This document shows positions 18,393-27,503 of a stretch of DNA of 64,000 nucleotides, one piece after another. Numbering within the stretch: position 1 is the first letter of the stretch; every line of letters starts with the position of its first letter. The notes beneath the pieces are model-generated. The model was not told the DNA's origin. It was given only the letters and a program-made list of their open reading frames with translations, and did no database searches. Made by a program: the position numbers and the translations under genes. This stretch comes from Holophagales bacterium. GTDB lineage: Bacteria; Acidobacteriota; Thermoanaerobaculia; UBA5066. The stretch lies in NCBI GenBank assembly GCA_016714815.1, contig JADKBZ010000002.1, forward strand, positions 248,001 through 312,000, read 5' to 3'.

Positions 18393-19762
18393 GCCGCCTC
18401 CTTCTCGAAGAGCTCGCGGTGGATCCTGCGGACCGCCTCCGGGGCGTCCGTGGCCTGCACGACGAACGTCAGGTTCGTCTCCGAGGCTCCCAGCGAGATG
18501 AGGACCACGTTGATGTCGCCGAGCGCCGCGAAGATGCTCGCGGCGACCCGGGGCGTGGAGCGCAGCTTCCGCCCCACGACGGACACCACCGCGAGGTCGC
18601 GGAGGATGGAGACCTCCGCGAACCCGGAAAGGTCGCGGGCGAGCGCCTCGACCGGCGCCTTCGCGTCCACCGTGATCGAGATGGAGACCTCGCTCGTGGC
18701 GATGACGTCGACGGGGACGGCGTGCCGCTCGAAGACCGAGAAGACCCGCGCCGCGTAGCCGTGGGCGAGGAGCATCCGCGGGTTGCCGACGAAGAGCGCC
18801 GCGACCCCCGTCCGCATCGCGACGGCCCTCACGCCCGCCCCGGGCCCCTCGGCCCGCACCGTCGTCCCCGGCTCCTGCGGCCGGAACGTGTTCCTCACCC
18901 TCACCGCGATCCCGCGCGTGACCGCGGGACGGATCGTCGCCGGGTGGAGGACCTTCGCGCCGAAGAAGGCGAGCTCCGCCGCTTCCGCGTAGCCGACCTC
19001 GGGGATGATCCTCGCGCCGGGAACGATCCGCGGATCGGCCGAGAGGATCCCGTCGACGTCGGTCCAGATCTCGATCGCCTCGACCGCCGCCCCGGCGTCC
19101 TGGAGCGCCGCGCCGAGGAGCGCGGCCGAGTAGTCCGACCCGCCGCGGCCGAGAGTCGTCGTCGACCCGTCGGGCGCCGCCCCTACGAACCCTCCCGTCA
19201 CCACGACCCGTCCCGCCGCGCGCTCCGGCAGGAGCCGGCTCGCCGCGTTCGCCGCGATCGCGGCCTCGTCCGGCGTCGCGGCCCCGTGCGTCGCGTCCGT
19301 CGCCATCCAGTCGCGGGGGTCGACGCGCGCGACCGCGACGCCCCGCTTCTCGAGAGCGGCGGACATCAACGCGGTCGAAAGGAGCTCTCCCGCCGCGCAG
19401 ATCGAGTCCGTCGTCCGGGCCGACAGCTCGCCGAGGAGCGCGACGCCGGTGGCGAGGCCGTCGAGCCGCGCCAGCTCGCGCTCGATCTCGTGGCGCAGCG
19501 CGACGGCCGCGCCGGAACCGAGCCCCATCGATTCGACCGCGGCGTGATGCTTCTCCCCGAGCGTCACGAGCGCCGCCGACGCCGCCGCCCGGTCCCCCTC
19601 GCGCGCCGCGCGCGACAGCGCCAGGAGGGCGTCGGTCACGCCCCCCATCGCCGAGACGACGACGAACGGAACCTCGGGGAGCCGCGACTCGACGAGCTCC
19701 GCCACGCCCGCGATCCGCTCGCCGGTTCCCACCGATGTGCCGCCGAACTTCATCACGAGCAT
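18389..19762 (-). CDS. lysC: Aspartate kinase
   Basis: 457 residues. The amino-acid-kinase domain opens MLVMKFGGTSVGTGERIAG and contains LGRGGSDYSAALLGAALQDA and WTDVDGILSADPRIVPGAR. Two ACT domains occupy ~310-457 (VDVIATSEVSISITVDAKAP; VVSVVGRKLRSTPRVAASIF), the usual site for lysine/threonine feedback. It is a monofunctional enzyme with no homoserine dehydrogenase fused. Overlaps dapB by 4 bases; 10 bases separate it from asd. Confidence 0.95.
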   Translation of the reverse strand: MLVMKFGGTSVGTGERIAGVAELVESRLPEVPFVVVSAMGGVTDALLALSRAAREGDRAAASAALVTLGEKHHAAVESMGLGSGAAVALRHEIERELARLDGLATGVALLGELSARTTDSICAAGELLSTALMSAALEKRGVAVARVDPRDWMATDATHGAATPDEAAIAANAASRLLPERAAGRVVVTGGFVGAAPDGSTTTLGRGGSDYSAALLGAALQDAGAAVEAIEIWTDVDGILSADPRIVPGARIIPEVGYAEAAELAFFGAKVLHPATIRPAVTRGIAVRVRNTFRPQEPGTTVRAEGPGAGVRAVAMRTGVAALFVGNPRMLLAHGYAARVFSVFERHAVPVDVIATSEVSISITVDAKAPVEALARDLSGFAEVSILRDLAVVSVVGRKLRSTPRVAASIFAALGDINVVLISLGASETNLTFVVQATDAPEAVRRIHRELFEKEAA

Positions 19763-19772
19763 GAAATCGTCC

Positions 19773-20834
19773 TCAGAGCCGTCCCGTCGCCGCGAGGAGC
19801 TCGGCGTTGAGGAGCGCCGCCCCCGCCGCGCCGCGAACGGTGTTGTGGACGAGGAGGCTGAAGCGGACGTCGTAGACCGGATCGGGGCGCAGGCGCCCGA
19901 CGGTGACGACCATCCCGTTCCCCGCCTCCACGTCGCGGATCGGCTGCGGCCGGTCGCGCTCGTCCCGGACGACGATCGGCCGCGGCGGGGCCGACGGAAG
20001 GCCGAGCCTCTGCGGCTCGCCCGTGAACCCCTCCAGCGCCTCGCGGATCTCCCCGAGCGAAGCCTTCCGCGAGAGCTTCACGAAGACCGACTCGGTGTGC
20101 CCGTCGCGCACGGCGACCCGGTTGACGGAGACGGAGATCGGGAAGGCGGCCGCGACGACGCCGGCGGCCCCGAGCGTCCCGAGGATCTTCCCCGGCTCGG
20201 TCTCGATCTTCTCCTCCTCGCCGTCGATGAAGGGGATGACGTTCCCGAGCGCGTCGAGCGACGGGACGCCCGGATAGCCCGCGCCGGAGAGCGCCTGGAG
20301 CGTCGTCACGCAGACCGCCTCGACCCCGAAGGCGCGGTGGAGCGGCGCGAGCGCCATCGCGAGGCCGACGACGACGCAGTTGGGGTTCGTGACGATGCCG
20401 CCCCCCGCCGCCGCCCACTCCTGCCGGTCGAGCAGGGCGAGGTGGTCCGCGTTCACCTCGGGGATCAGGAGCGGCACGTCGGAGCGCATCCGGAACGACT
20501 TCGTGTTCGAGACGACGAGCCGGCCGCGCGCGGCCTGCAGGGGCTCGACCGTGTCGGCCACCTTCGCGTCGAGGGCCGACAGCACGAGGCGCGACTCCAG
20601 CTCGTCCTCGACGGACTTCACGACGAGCCCCCGGGCCTCCTCCGGCACGTCGCCCGGCAGGATCCACCGTGTCGCCGCGAGGTACGTCTTCCCCTCCGAG
20701 CGCTCCGAGGCCGCCACTTCCGCGAGCCTCAGGGAGGGGTGCCCGTGGAGGAGCGACACCATCCGCTGCCCCACCGCTCCCGTCGCGCCGAGGATCGCCA
20801 CCGGGATCCGCCCGTCTCGTCCGTTCGTCGTCAT
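19773..20834 (-). CDS. asd: Aspartate-semialdehyde dehydrogenase
   Basis: 353 residues. NADP-binding GATGAVGQRM (16-25), catalytic Cys153 in TNPNC, and R243/H246 in VRDGHTES. The sequence type (SNTKSFRM, ALSGAGYPGVPSLDALGNVI) matches the archaeal/fungal-like Asd class rather than the proteobacterial one. It supplies aspartate semialdehyde for both lysine and threonine/methionine. First gene of the operon, behind a ~190-base structured leader. Confidence 0.94.
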   Translation of the reverse strand: MTTNGRDGRIPVAILGATGAVGQRMVSLLHGHPSLRLAEVAASERSEGKTYLAATRWILPGDVPEEARGLVVKSVEDELESRLVLSALDAKVADTVEPLQAARGRLVVSNTKSFRMRSDVPLLIPEVNADHLALLDRQEWAAAGGGIVTNPNCVVVGLAMALAPLHRAFGVEAVCVTTLQALSGAGYPGVPSLDALGNVIPFIDGEEEKIETEPGKILGTLGAAGVVAAAFPISVSVNRVAVRDGHTESVFVKLSRKASLGEIREALEGFTGEPQRLGLPSAPPRPIVVRDERDRPQPIRDVEAGNGMVVTVGRLRPDPVYDVRFSLLVHNTVRGAAGAALLNAELLAATGRL

Positions 20835-20880
20835 CTCTTCTTCCCGTTCTCTTCCCCGGCGCGGACGCCGGAAATCAAAG

Positions 20881-20901
20881 AGCCCGCCGGTTCCGGCGGG
20901 C
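20881..20901 (-). terminator. Terminator-like hairpin inside the asd leader
   Basis: A 9-bp GC stem (GCCCGCCGG / CCGGCGGGC) is followed on the - strand by CTCTTTGATTTCC, T-rich for this genome. It sits ~50 bases before the asd ATG with no gene upstream on that strand, so it would act on the operon's own leader transcript. Confidence 0.5.
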
Positions 20902-20934
20902 CCTCGCGTCTTCTCGGTTCCGGTCGAACGTGCC

Positions 20935-21024
20935 CTACACGTTCGTACGGTCCCCCGCAGGCCCGCCGTGAGGCGCGCACTTCGTAGTGAGCTTCGCGTG
21001 CTTTCGCATCCCTGCGGTATCCAT
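20935..21024 (-). CDS. Candidate leader peptide, Lys/Thr-containing
   Basis: A 29-codon ORF from ATG 21024 (or 24 codons from ATG 21009) reading MRKHAKLTTKC after the second Met: three Lys and two Thr within nine residues, the two end products of the aspartate pathway. It stops inside the loop of the 8-bp hairpin upstream of the terminator-like hairpin. The ribosome sites are weak. Real as an ORF; its role as a leader peptide is inference. Confidence 0.35.
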   Translation of the reverse strand: MDTAGMRKHAKLTTKCAPHGGPAGDRTNV

Positions 21025-21030
21025 CACGGG

Positions 21031-21315
21031 CGGAGGCTATGGGGTCCGAATGGGGCTGTCAAGCCAACCGAGCCGACCGAGCCGACCTGCGGGGGCTGAG
21101 GCGCGCTTCTTCTCCGGGAAAGCCAGGGAGAAGACGACGGCCAGGGCGAGGGCCTGGTTCAGGTGGAGCATTCCCTTCGGGGACGTCGCCTTCTTCCGCA
21201 GGTTCGCGAAGATGTCTTCCGTGAAGGACGCCGAGGAGACCGTCACCGCCGAGGAGGCCGCTCTTCACGGGCACCGGTGGAGGGCCAGGAACATCTAGAA
21301 TCGGCGTGAGCCGAC
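21031..21315. other. Intergenic region between asd leader and kinase gene
   Basis: 285 bases without a supported gene. It contains a short direct repeat (CCGAGCCGA twice in tandem around 21067-21084). It presumably holds the divergent promoters of asd and of the kinase, but I see no clear -35/-10 pair. Short ORFs on both strands here lack ribosome sites and recognisable sequence. Confidence 0.3.
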
Positions 21316-23952
21316 ATGGAAAGGGTCTCGCACTACGAGATCGTCGAGAAGCTGGGCGAAGGTGGGATGGGTGTCGTCTACAAGGCCCGCGACACCCGCC
21401 TCGACCGCTTCGTGGCCCTCAAGGTCATCTCCCCGGACTTGAGAGCCGACCCGGATCGCAGCCGCCGTTTCGTCCAGGAGGCGAAGGCCGCCTCGGCGCT
21501 GAACCACCCCGGCATCGTCACGGTGCACGAGATCGCCCGCGAGGGAGACGTCGACTTCATCGTGATGGAGTACGTGCCGGGCCGGACGATCGACGACCTG
21601 ATCCCCCGCAACGGCATGCGTGTCCGCGACGCCCTCGCCTTTGGCGTCGAGATCGCCGATGCCCTCGCGGCGGCCCACGCCGCCGGGATCGTTCACCGGG
21701 ACCTCAAGCCCGCGAACCTGATGGCGACCGAGGCCGGCCGGGTGAAGGTCCTCGACTTCGGCCTCGCCAAGCTCCGGGAGCACGGCCCCGTCACCGAGGA
21801 CGACCCGACCGAGCGCGTGAAGACGAAGGAAGGGACGATTCTGGGCACCTGCGCCTACATGTCCCCGGAGCAGGCCGAGGGCCGGACCGTCGATCCGCGA
21901 TCGGACATCTTCTCCTTCGGCCTCGTCCTCTACGAGATGCTCACCGGGCAGCGCGCCTTCCGCCGCGACTCGAAGCTCGCAACGCTCGCCGCCATCCTCC
22001 GGGAGGAGCCGCCTCCTCCGCGCGAGCGGAACGAGGAGGTGCCCCCGGAGCTCGAGCGGATCGTCCTGCGCTGCCTCCGCAAGGACCCGGCGAGGCGGTT
22101 CCAGACGATGGCCGACCTGAAGGTCGCCCTCGCGGAGCTGAAGGAGGAGTCGGACTCGGGCAAGCTCGCCGGCACATCGAGCTCTCCGGGAGTACGAAAG
22201 CATCGCCGCGGGCCGGGCGTGGCCCTCGCCGCCGGGCTCCTCGCCCTCGGGGCCGGAGTCGTCTTCCTCCGGCTCTCTTCCCGGACCGGCCCGCGCGGAC
22301 CGCAGGGGACGCCTCCCGTTCCGCTCACGAGCTTCGCGGGGCGCGTCTTCGACCCCGCCCTCTCTCCCGACGGGAACCAGGTCGCTTTCGTCTGGAACGG
22401 CGAGAAGCAGGAGAGCTTCGACCTCTACCTCAAGCTGGTCGGACCCGGCACGCCGATCCGCCTGACCAGCGATCCGGGCCGGGAGTCTTCGCCGGCCTGG
22501 TCGCCCGACGGGCGGCAGATCGCCTTCCTCCGGTCGAGCTCGAGCCAGTCGAGGCTCGTCGTGATTCCCGCCCTCGGCGGGCCCGAGCGGACCGTCGTCG
22601 AGGCGGAGGGACTGGGTCTGGGGCTCGCGTGGTCGCTCGACGGTCAGGCGCTCTTCGTGGCCCGGGGGGACCCGCCGGGGAAGCCTGCCGGCATCTTCGT
22701 CGTGTCGGTGGGGACAGGGACCATGAGACGACTCACGACTCCCCCCGCGGGAGCCTGGTCCGGAGACGTCTCTCCGGCCCTCTCGCCCGACGGCCGAACC
22801 CTCGCGTTCGCCCGGTCGCTCACGCGCTCCAACAGCGACATCTACGTCGTCCCGCTGTCGGCGGGCCTCGAGGCAACGGGCGAGCCGCGCCGCCTGACGT
22901 TCGAGAACAGGGCGTCGGGTGAGCCGGTCTTCTCCCCGGACGGGACGAGAATCATCTTCTCGGCGGGTGGCCGCGGATCGGACTCCGACCCCAGCCTCAT
23001 GGTGATCCGGGTGTCGGGCTCCGGCGAGAAGGCCGAGAGGGTTCCCGGCACGGACGCCGGGGAGTCGGCCACGCACTCCCGGCAGGGCAAACTCGTCTTC
23101 CTGCGCTGGCTCCGGGACGAGAACGTCTGGCGCCTTCGGCCGGTGGAGGGCAAGGCGGGTGTCCCCGAACGATTCATCGCCTCCACGCGGAAGGACATCG
23201 ACCCCTCCTTCTCCGCCGACGGGAAGCGGCTCCTCTTCGCCTCGGACCGCTCCGGGATGCAGGAGGTGTGGATCTGCGAGGCGGACGGCTCGAACGACGT
23301 CCAGCTGACGTCGCTTCCCGCCACGATGACCTCGGGAGGCCGCTTTTCCCCGGACGGCCGGAAAGTCGTGTTCGTCTCGAACCTCGAGGGCCAGATGGAG
23401 CTCTACCTCACGACGCCGAACGGCACGACGCCGCAGCGGCTGACCAGCAATCCGGCTCACGACAGCGCCCCCCGCTTCTCGCGCGACGGGAAGCGTGTCT
23501 ACTTCGCCTCGAACCGCGAAGACGGCTTCCAAGTCTGGAAGATGCCACCCGATCCGGGCGGGGCCGCCGTGCGGGTGACGCGGGGCGGCGGCTACGCCGC
23601 GATCGAGTCGGTCGACGGGAAGACCCTCTACTACACGAAGCGCCGCAGCGGAGGTGACTGGTCGGTCTGGAAGGTCCCGGTGTCCGGCGGCGAGGAAGCC
23701 GAGATGGCGCTGAGGACCGGGACCTGGGGAGACTTCGACGTGACGGAGGCCGGGATCACCTACGTCGACTCGGCGCTTCCCGGATCCCGCCTGCGGTTCC
23801 ACCGCTTCGCGGACGGAAGTGACACGGTCCTCGAGACCCTGGAGAAGCGGCCCTCCTTCGGCGTCGCGGTCTCGCCCCTCGACGGAACGATCCTCTTCAC
23901 CCAGTACGACGTCGACGCGAACGAGCTGATGCTGGTGGAGAGCTTCTGGTAG
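21316..23952 (+). CDS. Membrane Ser/Thr protein kinase with TolB/WD40-like propeller
   Basis: 878 residues. An N-terminal Hanks-type kinase domain (~7-275) carries the Gly loop GEGGMGVVY, Lys36 in FVALK, HRDLKPAN (Asp129), DFG (147-149) and APE-equivalent SPEQ. One transmembrane helix follows (~300-320), then ~550 periplasmic residues of TolB/PD40-type propeller repeats. Recurring units include FDPALSPDGNQVAFVWNG, SSPAWSPDGRQIAFLRSS and DSAPRFSRDGKRVYFASNRE. Family knowledge: this architecture is abundant in Acidobacteriota. It would sense an extracytoplasmic signal and phosphorylate cytoplasmic targets. The substrate is unknown; it stands alone, convergent with the UbiB-like gene. Confidence 0.92.
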   Translation: MERVSHYEIVEKLGEGGMGVVYKARDTRLDRFVALKVISPDLRADPDRSRRFVQEAKAASALNHPGIVTVHEIAREGDVDFIVMEYVPGRTIDDLIPRNGMRVRDALAFGVEIADALAAAHAAGIVHRDLKPANLMATEAGRVKVLDFGLAKLREHGPVTEDDPTERVKTKEGTILGTCAYMSPEQAEGRTVDPRSDIFSFGLVLYEMLTGQRAFRRDSKLATLAAILREEPPPPRERNEEVPPELERIVLRCLRKDPARRFQTMADLKVALAELKEESDSGKLAGTSSSPGVRKHRRGPGVALAAGLLALGAGVVFLRLSSRTGPRGPQGTPPVPLTSFAGRVFDPALSPDGNQVAFVWNGEKQESFDLYLKLVGPGTPIRLTSDPGRESSPAWSPDGRQIAFLRSSSSQSRLVVIPALGGPERTVVEAEGLGLGLAWSLDGQALFVARGDPPGKPAGIFVVSVGTGTMRRLTTPPAGAWSGDVSPALSPDGRTLAFARSLTRSNSDIYVVPLSAGLEATGEPRRLTFENRASGEPVFSPDGTRIIFSAGGRGSDSDPSLMVIRVSGSGEKAERVPGTDAGESATHSRQGKLVFLRWLRDENVWRLRPVEGKAGVPERFIASTRKDIDPSFSADGKRLLFASDRSGMQEVWICEADGSNDVQLTSLPATMTSGGRFSPDGRKVVFVSNLEGQMELYLTTPNGTTPQRLTSNPAHDSAPRFSRDGKRVYFASNREDGFQVWKMPPDPGGAAVRVTRGGGYAAIESVDGKTLYYTKRRSGGDWSVWKVPVSGGEEAEMALRTGTWGDFDVTEAGITYVDSALPGSRLRFHRFADGSDTVLETLEKRPSFGVAVSPLDGTILFTQYDVDANELMLVESFW

Positions 23953-23975
23953 GAGACCCCGGGCCCGACAAGTCT

Positions 23976-25292
23976 TCAGTCGCCTGAAGGGCCGACGAAC
24001 CGCTCCAGCCGTTCCCTCCAGGGGCCCTCCGCCCGGAGGCGCGTCAGGTTCCCGAAGTGACCGCCCACCGTCCGGTTGACGAAGACGACGTCGGGCGGGA
24101 AGCGGACGTCCCCCGCCTCCGCGAGGCTGCTCCGAGCCGCGTCGAAAAGCCGGGTCGCGACGGAATCGTCGACGCCGAAGCGGTACGGCGGGGCGGGCCG
24201 GAGGAGCTCGAGGACGAGCGCGGCCCAAGGGGAGACGAGAGGTTGTTCGAGGGGGCGGCCATCCACCCGGTGAACCCCCATCTTCTTCAGGAGCGCGGGG
24301 ATCTCGTCGATCCGCCCGGCGAGCGCAGTTCGGCAGAGCTCACGGTAGCCGCGCGCGAGCCGGAGAGGGACCTCCTTGATGCAGCCGAAGTCGTAGACGA
24401 CGACGCGGCCGTCCCTGCGGAACGCGAAGTTCGCGAGGTTCGGGTCGGCGTGGAGGAGGCGGTTCTCGAGGAGGCCGCGCAGGAGGAAGTCGAAGAGGAC
24501 GAGCCCCCAGCGGTCCTTCAGCGCCTGCGGCGTCGCGCCGGAGCAGGCCTCGTCGGGCGAAAGCCCCTCCTCGTAGGTCATCGTCAGGATCCGCGCCGTC
24601 GAAGCCTCCTCGACCACCTGCGGAATGACGATCTCGGGGACCCCCGCGTGAAGCTCGGTCATCCGGCGAATCCGCTCGGCCTCGTGGAGGTAGTCGAGCT
24701 CCTCGCGGAGCCGGGTGCGCAGCTCCTTCCAGATCGGCTCGAAGTCGACCTTCGACACGAGGGCGACGACCGACTTCAGGACCCGGTGGAGATTTCCGAG
24801 GTCCGCCTCGACGATCCGGTCGATGTGCGGGTACTGGATCTTCACTGCCACGCGCCGGCCGTCCCGAAGGACGGCGCGGTGGACCTGCCCTATGGAAGCG
24901 GCCGCGAACGCCTCGGGCTCGAAGCTCGCGAAGATCTGGAGCGGGTCGCCCAGCTCCTCGGCGAGCTGCTCCTCCACCATGTCGAGCGGCAGGCTCGGAG
25001 TCTCCCCCTGGAGCGACCGGAGGACGACGGCGACCTCCGGCGGCAGGAAGGCGTCCTGCAGGCTGAGCATCTGCCCCACCTTCATCGCGGCGCCCTTCAT
25101 CTCCCCCAGCGTCGCGACGAGGCGTTGGGCGTTCTTCACGAGGTCCGCCGTCCGAAGTGCCTCCCTCACGGGGGCGGAACGTCCGAGACTCGAAAAGCGC
25201 GACGCGACCGTCGAGGCGCCTACTCGCGCGGCCAGGCTCCCCAGCTCGAACAGCCGGCCGAGGGGCGAGGTCTTCGGGGAACGGCGGGTCAC
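23976..25292 (-). CDS. AarF/UbiB/ABC1-family atypical kinase
   Basis: 438 residues of UbiB-like protein-kinase fold. The KxGQ motif appears as MKVGQMLSLQDAFLPPEV, the Ala-rich nucleotide loop as AFAAASIGQVHRA, the Lys as VAVKIQYP, and the catalytic and metal loops as LLHADPNLANFAFRRDG and VYDFG. Members regulate ubiquinone or other isoprenoid lipid metabolism via ATPase activity. The usual HADPHPGN is here HADPNLAN, retaining Asp and Asn. No quinone-biosynthesis gene is adjacent. Confidence 0.88.
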   Translation of the reverse strand: MTRRSPKTSPLGRLFELGSLAARVGASTVASRFSSLGRSAPVREALRTADLVKNAQRLVATLGEMKGAAMKVGQMLSLQDAFLPPEVAVVLRSLQGETPSLPLDMVEEQLAEELGDPLQIFASFEPEAFAAASIGQVHRAVLRDGRRVAVKIQYPHIDRIVEADLGNLHRVLKSVVALVSKVDFEPIWKELRTRLREELDYLHEAERIRRMTELHAGVPEIVIPQVVEEASTARILTMTYEEGLSPDEACSGATPQALKDRWGLVLFDFLLRGLLENRLLHADPNLANFAFRRDGRVVVYDFGCIKEVPLRLARGYRELCRTALAGRIDEIPALLKKMGVHRVDGRPLEQPLVSPWAALVLELLRPAPPYRFGVDDSVATRLFDAARSSLAEAGDVRFPPDVVFVNRTVGGHFGNLTRLRAEGPWRERLERFVGPSGD

Positions 25293-25394
25293 CTGCGGAG
25301 CTCCAGTGCCAGCACTATTTCACAGCCCGCCAGGCCGCGGGGCCGCGCGTAGAATGGGCTTTCCGAGCGTGCTCCGCTCGAACGGAGGGGGACG

Positions 25395-27503
25395 ATGGGC
25401 TCTGCGAGGGTCGCCGTAGTCCTGCTGGCAGACGCCGGCGGCCGGGTCAGAGACGTCTCGGGAGACGGCCTCGAGTCGGCTTTCGGCTGGCCCGGCGCGC
25501 TCGTGGGGAGCCAGCTCGGGACTCTCGGCTCCCCCGGCCGGCCCCTCTTTCCGGCCGACCGCCTCGACGCCGCCCGGCGAGACGGGGAGGTCCGGTACGA
25601 CGTTCCGGCGGCCGCTCCCGGGGAACGTCCTCCCCTCTCCGTCCACCTCCGCGTCTTCGACGTCGCCGGGACGGCGCTGCTCCGGGCCTCCGTAAGCCGG
25701 CTCGGCGAGAACGGGGACCGCGAAGCCGCCGAAGAGCTCGCAAGGGAAGAGGCCCGCGTGGCCCTCGAGCGGAGCAGGACCGAGCTCGAGGCGATCTACG
25801 AGCACGCACCGGTGATGATGTGCGTGGTCGACGGGGAGCGCCGCGTCCTCTTCGCCAACCAGGCCTTCACGAGCTTCACGGGGGTCGATGAGGCTTCGCT
25901 CCGGGGGGGCCGCGCCTGCGGCGTCTTCGGGTGCATCAATGCGAAGGAGGACCCCCTCGGGTGCGGGTTCGGGCCGAAGTGCCCGGCGTGCGATCTGCGC
26001 CTCGCCATAGCGGACACGTTCGCGACGGGCACGCCCCACCACGCCGTCGAGTACCGGGCGAGGCTCGAGAGGGGCGGGGAGCGGCGAGAGGTCGTCCTCC
26101 TCTGCGCGACCGCGCTCCTGGACCGGACCGAGTCGCCACGCCTCCTCCTCTGCATGCAGGACGTCACGGAGAGGGTCCGCGTCACGGAGGCGCTCGCGGA
26201 AGCCGTCCAGCGCGAGGTGGCGATGGACCGGGCCATCTCCAGCCTCTACCGCCCCGTGGTCTCTCCGGAGACCGACGTCCCGGCGATCGCCCGGGCCGTC
26301 TTCGAGCAGGCGCTCCGGCTCACCGGCAGCCCCTTCGCGTTCGTCGCCGAGGTCGACCCCGAGACCGGCGCCGTCTCGCCTCACGTCCTTTCGAAGATTC
26401 TGGAGGACGGCCCCGGGACACGGGCTGCGGGAGACCCCGTGACGTTTCCGCGTGGGGCCGACGGCCGCTACGCCAGCCTCTGGGGCCACCCTCTCAACAT
26501 GCGGAAAGGGTGCTTCACGAATGACCCCGTCCGCCACCCCGCCGCCAGAGGGCTTCCTTCCGGGCACGTTCCGATCGATCGCTTCCTCGCCGTTCCCGTC
26601 CTCGCGGGCGACCAGCTGGTCGGAGAGATCGCCGTCGCGAACGCTCCGGCCGACTACACCGACCGGGACCTGAAGACCGTCGAGCGCCTGGCCGAGTTCT
26701 ACGCTCTCGGCATCCAGAGAAAACGGGTCGAAGCACAGGTCCGGAGCCTCGCGGATTCGCTCGAGACGCGAGTCCGCGAGCGAACCGCCGAGCTCCTCGC
26801 CGCCAATCGCGAGCTGGAGGCCTTCAGCTATTCGGTCTCCCACGACCTTCGCGCGCCGCTCCGCGCCATCGTCGGGTTCACCCAGGCCGTCCTCGAGGAC
26901 CTGGGACCTTCCCTTCCGCCCGCGTCCGCCGAAGACCTCGGGCGCGCCGTCGCCGCCGCGAACAGGATGTCGCACCTGATCGACGGGCTCCTCGGGCTCT
27001 CGCGCCTCACGCGCCGGGATATGCAGCGGGGCCCACTCGACCTGAGCGCTCTCGCCCGGGAGGTCGTCGACGAGCAGCGGGCCCTCCATCCGGACCGGAA
27101 CGTCGACGTCACCGTCGAGGACGGCCTGGCCGTCCTCGGAGACAAGGAGCTCCTGCGTCTCGTCCTGCACAACCTCCTGGAGAACGCCTGGAAGTTCACC
27201 GCCCGGACGCCGGGAGCCCGGGTCGATGTCGGCTCCACGACCTCCGAGTCGGTCCCTCCGGGTGACGAGGCCGGACGGAGGGCCTTCTTCGTGCGCGACA
27301 ACGGCGCCGGCTTCGAGATGGCCTATGCGGACAAGCTCTTCCGGCCGTTCCATCGCCTGCACGCCGAATCGGATTACCCGGGCTCCGGCATCGGCCTCGC
27401 GAGCGCCCAGCGGATCGTTCGCCGTCACGGGGGAACGATCTGGGCCTCGAGCGCTCCCGGAGCCGGCACGGCCTTCTACTTCACCCTCGAGGAACGAGGA
27501 TGA
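25395..27503 (+). CDS. PAS-GAF sensor histidine kinase
   Basis: 702 residues, no membrane segment, so cytoplasmic. Two PAS-like regions (~15-110 and ~130-260) come first; the second (HAPVMMCVVDGERRVLFANQ) holds a Cys-rich insert with CGVFGC, GCGFGPKC and PAC, suggesting a bound metal or redox sensing. A GAF domain (~280-440), a coiled linker, and HisKA with His483 (FSYSVSHDLRAPLR) follow. HATPase_c motifs are LLENAWKF (N), DNGAGFEM (G1) and GSGIGLASAQRIVRRHGG (G2). The next gene, overlapping by 4 bases, is its likely response regulator. Phytochrome-like C-terminal layout, but no bilin-binding domain is evident. Confidence 0.92.
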   Translation: MGSARVAVVLLADAGGRVRDVSGDGLESAFGWPGALVGSQLGTLGSPGRPLFPADRLDAARRDGEVRYDVPAAAPGERPPLSVHLRVFDVAGTALLRASVSRLGENGDREAAEELAREEARVALERSRTELEAIYEHAPVMMCVVDGERRVLFANQAFTSFTGVDEASLRGGRACGVFGCINAKEDPLGCGFGPKCPACDLRLAIADTFATGTPHHAVEYRARLERGGERREVVLLCATALLDRTESPRLLLCMQDVTERVRVTEALAEAVQREVAMDRAISSLYRPVVSPETDVPAIARAVFEQALRLTGSPFAFVAEVDPETGAVSPHVLSKILEDGPGTRAAGDPVTFPRGADGRYASLWGHPLNMRKGCFTNDPVRHPAARGLPSGHVPIDRFLAVPVLAGDQLVGEIAVANAPADYTDRDLKTVERLAEFYALGIQRKRVEAQVRSLADSLETRVRERTAELLAANRELEAFSYSVSHDLRAPLRAIVGFTQAVLEDLGPSLPPASAEDLGRAVAAANRMSHLIDGLLGLSRLTRRDMQRGPLDLSALAREVVDEQRALHPDRNVDVTVEDGLAVLGDKELLRLVLHNLLENAWKFTARTPGARVDVGSTTSESVPPGDEAGRRAFFVRDNGAGFEMAYADKLFRPFHRLHAESDYPGSGIGLASAQRIVRRHGGTIWASSAPGAGTAFYFTLEERG

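Larger units (their letters stand above)
20835..21030 (-). promoter_or_regulatory. Leader of the asd-lysC-dap operon with attenuator-like structure
   Basis: On the - strand, before asd, three elements follow one another. First is a short ORF (21024 to 20935). Second is a perfect 8-bp hairpin CGAACGTG-N5-CACGTTCG (20925-20945) whose loop contains that ORF's TAG stop. Third is GCCCGCCGG-aa-CCGGCGGGC (20882-20901) followed by TCTTTGATTT, a terminator-like hairpin. This order suits transcription attenuation. No match to a lysine riboswitch consensus was recognised on this strand. Confidence 0.5.

Noticed and set aside
20955..21000. Lysine-riboswitch-like string (GAGGCGCGC...AGTGAG) on the + strand
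   Set aside because: It is on the strand opposite to asd and lacks the rest of the L-box; chance resemblance.
20987..21298. Short ORFs on both strands between asd and the kinase
   Set aside because: No ribosome site, no recognisable motif, and overlap with the leader region; left as intergenic.
21295..24228. 977-codon open frame antisense to the Ser/Thr kinase
   Set aside because: The + strand kinase has all catalytic motifs; the antisense frame is compositional shadow.
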